A stretch of DNA of 27,572 bases from Desulfobacteraceae bacterium (GTDB lineage Bacteria; Desulfobacterota; Desulfobacteria; Desulfobacterales; SURF-7). The stretch spans positions 1 through 27,572 of the forward strand of contig JAUXBD010000001.1 in NCBI GenBank assembly GCA_030619585.1, written 5' to 3'. Under the pieces are notes generated by a model. It was given only the letters and a program-made list of their open reading frames with translations, had not been told where the DNA came from and did no database searches. The translations under genes were made by a program, and so were the position numbers. Shown here piece by piece: positions 24,008 through 27,572 of this stretch; within the stretch, counting starts at the first letter, position 1, and each line of letters starts with the position of its first letter.

Positions 24008-25957
24008 ATGAAAGATTCATACAAAAACGATAGGCCATTATACAACAGCAGAATCATTGATACATATATCAAGCTCGTTAAAAGAAAGTACAGCCACGTG
24101 AACATCGGCGAGCTGCTTGACCATGCCGATATGAAATCTTACGAGGTTGCTGATCAGGGACACTGGTTCACACAGAAACAGGTAAACCGGTTCCAAGAAA
24201 AACTTATCAAAGAAACCGGCAACAGCAATATTGCACAAGAAGCCGGCCGATTTACAGCATCTCCCGCTGCCATTGGCGTTATGAGGCAATATATTCTCGG
24301 GTTAGTTGGCCCTGCAAAAGCATATGAGATGATAGGAAGGGCATCTCCCAACTTCACAAGGTCCTCAACCTATGAGTCAAAGAGGATAGCTTCAAACAAA
24401 ATTGAAATTAATGTAACACTAAAAGAGGGGGTGGTTGAAGAACCATTTCAGTGTGAAAATAGAATAGGTTTTTTCCAGGCAATTTCCATAGCTTTCAGCA
24501 ACAAATTCCCTAAAATCGAACACCCGGAATGCCTTTTTAAAGGAGGAGGCTCCTGCCGTTATATAATTTCATGGGATAAAACATTGTCAGCCCTTTTAAA
24601 AAGGATAAGAGGTTACACAGCATTGACGCTTCCCATATGCATGCTGATAACCTTTATTCTTATGCCATCAATGGTGGTGGCACTATTTGCCCCCTTTTTA
24701 ATGGCTTTTGTTCTCATAATTACCTTGTTGACCTTAATTGAATGCCGGCTGGAAAACACGGAGTTGAAAGATGTGCTGGAAAATCTTCATGATTCAACTA
24801 ACCAGCTGGTTAATCAGATTGACATGAATTATAATAACGCAAGTGTTACCAATGAAATCGGCCAGGTTATCAGTAAGCAGACAAATATTGAAGACATACT
24901 GGACAAAGTTTGCCAGGTTTCTGATAACAGGCTTGATTATGACAGGGGACTGATTCTCCTGGCAACTAAAGACAAAACCAGGCTGGAGATTCGGGCAGGG
25001 TTTGGCTATTCCGGTGATGTGCTTAAATTAATGAATAAGACCTTTTTTCATCTTGACAAACCTGATTCAAAGGGCGTGTTTGTTGTATCATTCAAGGAGC
25101 AAAAGCCGTTTTTAGTAAACGATATAAATGAAATTCAAGACAATCTTTCATTACGGAGTCTGGCGTTTGCAAAAAGAGCGGGTACCCAATCATTTATCTG
25201 CTGTCCTATAGTATGTGATGGAGAGTCAATAGGTGTTCTTGCTGTTGATAATCTTAAAACAAAAAGACCTCTTGTTCAAAGTGATATGAGTTTTTTGATG
25301 GGCATATCCTCTGTTGTTGGAATCAGCATTCGAAATGCCGAGCTTTTTGATGGAATGGCAAAACAGTTCAGTTCCCTTTTACAGGTCATGGCTGCAAGTA
25401 TTGATGCCAGAGACCCTTTGACAGCAGGACATTCAGAAAATGTCACCAAATATGCAATGGGAATTTGCGAAGAACTGGGGTTGTCCAAAGATCAAAGCGA
25501 AGTGGTTAGGGTGGCAGCCTCACTCCATGATTACGGGAAGATAGGCATTCCCGATGCCCTTTTGAAAAAGCCCGGAAGACTGACAGACCAGGAGTATGAA
25601 ATCATAAAAACCCACGCAACCAAGACAAAAACAATACTGGCGCAGGTCAATTTTGAAGGAATGTTCATTGATGTGCCTGAAATTGCCGGATCACATCATG
25701 AAAAGATTGATGGAAGCGGATATCCAAATGGACTTAAAGGAGAAGAAATTCCATATGGAGCACAGATAATTGCTGTGGCAGATTTTTTTGAAGCCATAAC
25801 TGCCCAAAGGCATTATCGTGCGCCAATGCCTTTGGACAAAGCTTTTGCTCTTTTATATGAAGAAAAAGGCGTCCATTTTGAAGAAAAAATTGTTGACGCC
25901 TTTACCCGCTATTATGTCAAAACAAATCCGGATAAAAGATTGCGTCTGGTTTCTTAA
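24008..25957 (+). CDS. Membrane V4R-like/GAF/HD-GYP cyclic-di-GMP phosphodiesterase
   Basis: A 649-residue protein from the ATG at 24008; an in-frame TTG at 23990 is less likely. Residues 1-190 end in HPECLFKGGGSCRYIISW, like the cysteine pair closing V4R small-molecule-binding domains. Two membrane helices follow (about 203-245), then a helical linker, a GAF domain (about 285-435) and an HD-GYP domain (about 455-645). The HD pair is at 507-508 in SLHDYGKIGIPD, and HHEKIDGSGYPNGL at about 562-575 gives the GYP motif, so hydrolysis of cyclic di-GMP is expected. The N-terminal sensor is presumably cytoplasmic. No diguanylate cyclase is in the window. Confidence 0.85.
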   Translation: MKDSYKNDRPLYNSRIIDTYIKLVKRKYSHVNIGELLDHADMKSYEVADQGHWFTQKQVNRFQEKLIKETGNSNIAQEAGRFTASPAAIGVMRQYILGLVGPAKAYEMIGRASPNFTRSSTYESKRIASNKIEINVTLKEGVVEEPFQCENRIGFFQAISIAFSNKFPKIEHPECLFKGGGSCRYIISWDKTLSALLKRIRGYTALTLPICMLITFILMPSMVVALFAPFLMAFVLIITLLTLIECRLENTELKDVLENLHDSTNQLVNQIDMNYNNASVTNEIGQVISKQTNIEDILDKVCQVSDNRLDYDRGLILLATKDKTRLEIRAGFGYSGDVLKLMNKTFFHLDKPDSKGVFVVSFKEQKPFLVNDINEIQDNLSLRSLAFAKRAGTQSFICCPIVCDGESIGVLAVDNLKTKRPLVQSDMSFLMGISSVVGISIRNAELFDGMAKQFSSLLQVMAASIDARDPLTAGHSENVTKYAMGICEELGLSKDQSEVVRVAASLHDYGKIGIPDALLKKPGRLTDQEYEIIKTHATKTKTILAQVNFEGMFIDVPEIAGSHHEKIDGSGYPNGLKGEEIPYGAQIIAVADFFEAITAQRHYRAPMPLDKAFALLYEEKGVHFEEKIVDAFTRYYVKTNPDKRLRLVS

Positions 25958-25979
25958 AGCTGGTTTAATATTTATACAA

Positions 25980-26786
25980 CTATTTAGATTTAAGACCCCT
26001 GCAGGATATCAGTGGTGTATAGGTAAATCGCCGCGGATTATAAAAAAAATTCTTGAACTCCTCAAAAAACTCTTCATATCCTCCTTCATATTCATTAAAC
26101 AAATAACCTGAGCTTTTTCCGGCAACCTCCAGTTTTTTTGTCCAGTTAAAGGCATCTACTTCATTCACTTCACCAAAAATAAGATGGTGAGGGGCCATTC
26201 CCACATCGATATTTTCAAAGGAAAGATCATAAAGATAGGAATAGAGCTTTATCCCCACATAAGGATCAAAATCAGCCTTCTCTTCTACAGTTTGTATTAA
26301 TGCAAAAAGGGTATTTTTTACCTTTGCTGATAAACCGAAATGGCTTAAACAGTTATAGTCCAGATCTATCAAACAAAGAATTCCGCCTGGTTTAAGCATC
26401 TTGGATATGTTTTTTACTATCTCAAAACTGTTTGAACGATGGTATTCCAGGACAAAACGAACCCATATAAAATCAAATTTACCAAGGTCTTCCAGAGGAT
26501 CGCGTATATCTTTGCATATAAACTCAATGTTTTGGGAATTATAATGTTTTTTTGCAAACTCGATTCTCTGTCCAGCGATATCCACGCCTACGGCCTTGCC
26601 ATTCGGCTGAACCAACCTATTTAAACAATAGGTTGTTTTGCCGGATCCGCATCCTAAATCCGCAACACGCATACCCGGCTTTAACCCGGCCCATAATGCC
26701 TGCTGCTCAGTAGCCTTGTTGTCTGTTTTCATGTCCAGGCGAAGAGCTTCATCTTCACTTTCCATTAAATATTTACTCGTCCCCAT
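25980..26786 (-). CDS. Class I SAM-dependent methyltransferase
   Basis: A 268-residue protein with a Rossmann methyltransferase core: motif I VADLGCGSGK at 41-50, acidic residue D69 in VGVDI, FDFIWVR as motif II/IV region, and LKPGGILCLIDLD as post-motif III. The C-terminal 100 residues form a separate, mostly helical part. The substrate cannot be read from sequence. The ATG at 26786 has GGAG five bases upstream; the preceding in-frame TTG is less likely. It converges on the HD-GYP gene with 22 bases between stops and is transcribed alone. Confidence 0.88.
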   Translation of the reverse strand: MGTSKYLMESEDEALRLDMKTDNKATEQQALWAGLKPGMRVADLGCGSGKTTYCLNRLVQPNGKAVGVDIAGQRIEFAKKHYNSQNIEFICKDIRDPLEDLGKFDFIWVRFVLEYHRSNSFEIVKNISKMLKPGGILCLIDLDYNCLSHFGLSAKVKNTLFALIQTVEEKADFDPYVGIKLYSYLYDLSFENIDVGMAPHHLIFGEVNEVDAFNWTKKLEVAGKSSGYLFNEYEGGYEEFFEEFKNFFYNPRRFTYTPLISCRGLKSK

Positions 26787-26942
26787 CAAGACTCCTCATT
26801 TATAAAGCATAAAATCGATAAAAAGCATAGGGGCGCTTATATCATCGAGAGCTGTTTCAGTCAATACATTATAGGCGGTTACTTTAGGGCATCGGCATGG
26901 GAAAGTAAAAGCGCTATTTGTATAACCAGACAGAAAACATGC

Positions 26943-26971
26943 TTGACTTGATACAGCTATTAGGTTAAAGA
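26943..26971 (+). promoter_or_regulatory. Candidate sigma-70 promoter
   Basis: TTGACT, a 17-base spacer, then TAAAGA. It lies about 90 bases upstream of the unknown gene at 27059, within the 272-base gap after the divergent methyltransferase. The match is moderate; nothing else stands out in that gap. Confidence 0.3.
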
Positions 26972-27058
26972 CAAAGATGTTTTTCTAAAAGAGAATTCCT
27001 GTTTAGCTGGATTTTACTATAAAGTTACTATTAAACCTTTTCAAAAAAGGTGACCATT

Positions 27059-27499
27059 ATGATTAGATTGGGGGCAAACTCCCTGGATATGAAAGAGATG
27101 AGTAAATACGATGTTTTTTCATCAAGGCTACAGCTTCTTATTATTATGACCAAGGCCTATTTGAACGGCTACCCTTCAGGGAAGCATCGAAGAGAAGCTG
27201 CGCTAAAAAATGCGAAAGAAGTTTTTTACCGGTCACTTGAAATAGCAAGCGAATCTGCCGACTGGCCCGGCCACATTATGAATTTTCAGCCGGGCGATGA
27301 GCCAGGGCAAAAAATAAATTTCGAGCATGTGATACAGCAGAGAGTCCAGCTTTTGACAGTGATGGCAACAGCTTGTTTTGAAGGGCGCCATGTGGGTGGT
27401 TTTCAAAAAAAAGCCATGGAAGATAACATCAGCTTTTTATGTGAAGCTTTCACCCTCAAAAGCCAGGTAAGCGAAATAGAATTCTTAAAAGTTGCGTGA
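27059..27499 (+). CDS. Unknown protein with internal duplication (146 aa)
   Basis: No family is recognised. The protein contains two related helical units 72 residues apart: residues 19-62 (FSSRLQLLIIMTKAYLNGYP) and 91-134 (IQQRVQLLTVMATACFEGRH). R23/R95, Q25/Q97, L26/L98, L27/L99, M30/M102, A33/A105, G37/G109, G41/G113 and A47/A119 line up. This points to a tandem repeat of a helix-turn-helix-like hairpin unit, perhaps binding a partner or dimerising. AGGTGA five bases before the ATG at 27059 supports this start; a GTG at 27050 overlaps that site. Its stop overlaps the GTG of a response regulator gene, so it is probably part of a two-component module. Confidence 0.75.
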   Translation: MIRLGANSLDMKEMSKYDVFSSRLQLLIIMTKAYLNGYPSGKHRREAALKNAKEVFYRSLEIASESADWPGHIMNFQPGDEPGQKINFEHVIQQRVQLLTVMATACFEGRHVGGFQKKAMEDNISFLCEAFTLKSQVSEIEFLKVA

Positions 27500-27572
27500 G
27501 GTTAATTATTTTAGAAAATGTAAAAATTGCCGTTGTTGACGATGATCAAATGTCCAGGGACCTATTGTCCAC
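27496..27572 (+). CDS. Response regulator receiver domain, 5' end only
   Basis: The frame begins with a GTG at 27496 that overlaps the previous stop (GTGA) and runs off the window. The visible 25 codons include VKIAVVDDDQMSRDLLS, the first strand and acidic pocket (Asp-Asp-Asp) of a CheY-like receiver domain. The phosphorylated Asp and any output domain lie beyond the window. No ribosome site fits well, so translation may be coupled to the gene before it. Confidence 0.7.
   Translation, partial: MRLIILENVKIAVVDDDQMSRDLLS

Overview
The window looks like chromosome of an anaerobic, probably sulfate-reducing member of the Desulfobacterota (Desulfobacterales-like). This is inferred from gene content, not from a marker gene: superoxide reductase, reverse rubrerythrin, rubredoxin, a DVU0298-family protein, paired TIGR03545/TIGR03546 proteins, and a selenocysteine-containing NAD-linked formate dehydrogenase. 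I see no rRNA, tRNA, CRISPR array, transposase or phage gene.

Bases 1-7659 (+ strand) form an oxygen and peroxide defence region. In order it holds the 3' end of superoxide reductase, a 51-residue rubredoxin-like protein, a stand-alone flavodoxin, cydA and cydB (cytochrome bd oxidase), a ferritin-like diiron protein preceded in frame by a cysteine-rich segment, an APH-fold kinase, a cysteine-dense Fe-S protein, reverse rubrerythrin, rubredoxin, a one-cluster ferredoxin and an unknown protein. Together they could reduce superoxide, peroxide and O2 with electrons carried by small redox proteins. The kinase and the Fe-S protein have no obvious place in that scheme.

Bases 7660-13412 are mixed. 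A hairpin-forming dispersed repeat (second partial copy at 19893-19960) directly precedes a DVU0298-family gene. On the minus strand follow a DUF3810-like membrane metalloprotease and an 80-residue unknown protein. The latter sits behind a sigma-54-type promoter with tandem palindromic upstream sites, in the only gene-free stretch over 300 bases (9960-10642). Then come the TIGR03546-TIGR03545 pair (+) and a PilZ protein (-).

Bases 13515-19771 (+) carry a lysine 2,3-aminomutase-type radical SAM enzyme and a tight NuoE-NuoF-formate dehydrogenase operon. The formate dehydrogenase reads through an in-frame TGA at 18137-18139 (Sec349), backed by a bacterial SECIS-type hairpin, so two adjacent open frames are one 892-residue selenoprotein.

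Bases 19944-23766 hold RseC-like and PilZ genes (-), then methylthioadenosine salvage: mtnP and apt (-), divergent from mtnA (+), with a 15-bp palindrome between them. Bases 24008-27572 hold a membrane V4R-like/GAF/HD-GYP protein, a methyltransferase (-), an internally duplicated unknown protein and the start of a response regulator. Two PilZ proteins and one HD-GYP protein point to active cyclic-di-GMP signalling.
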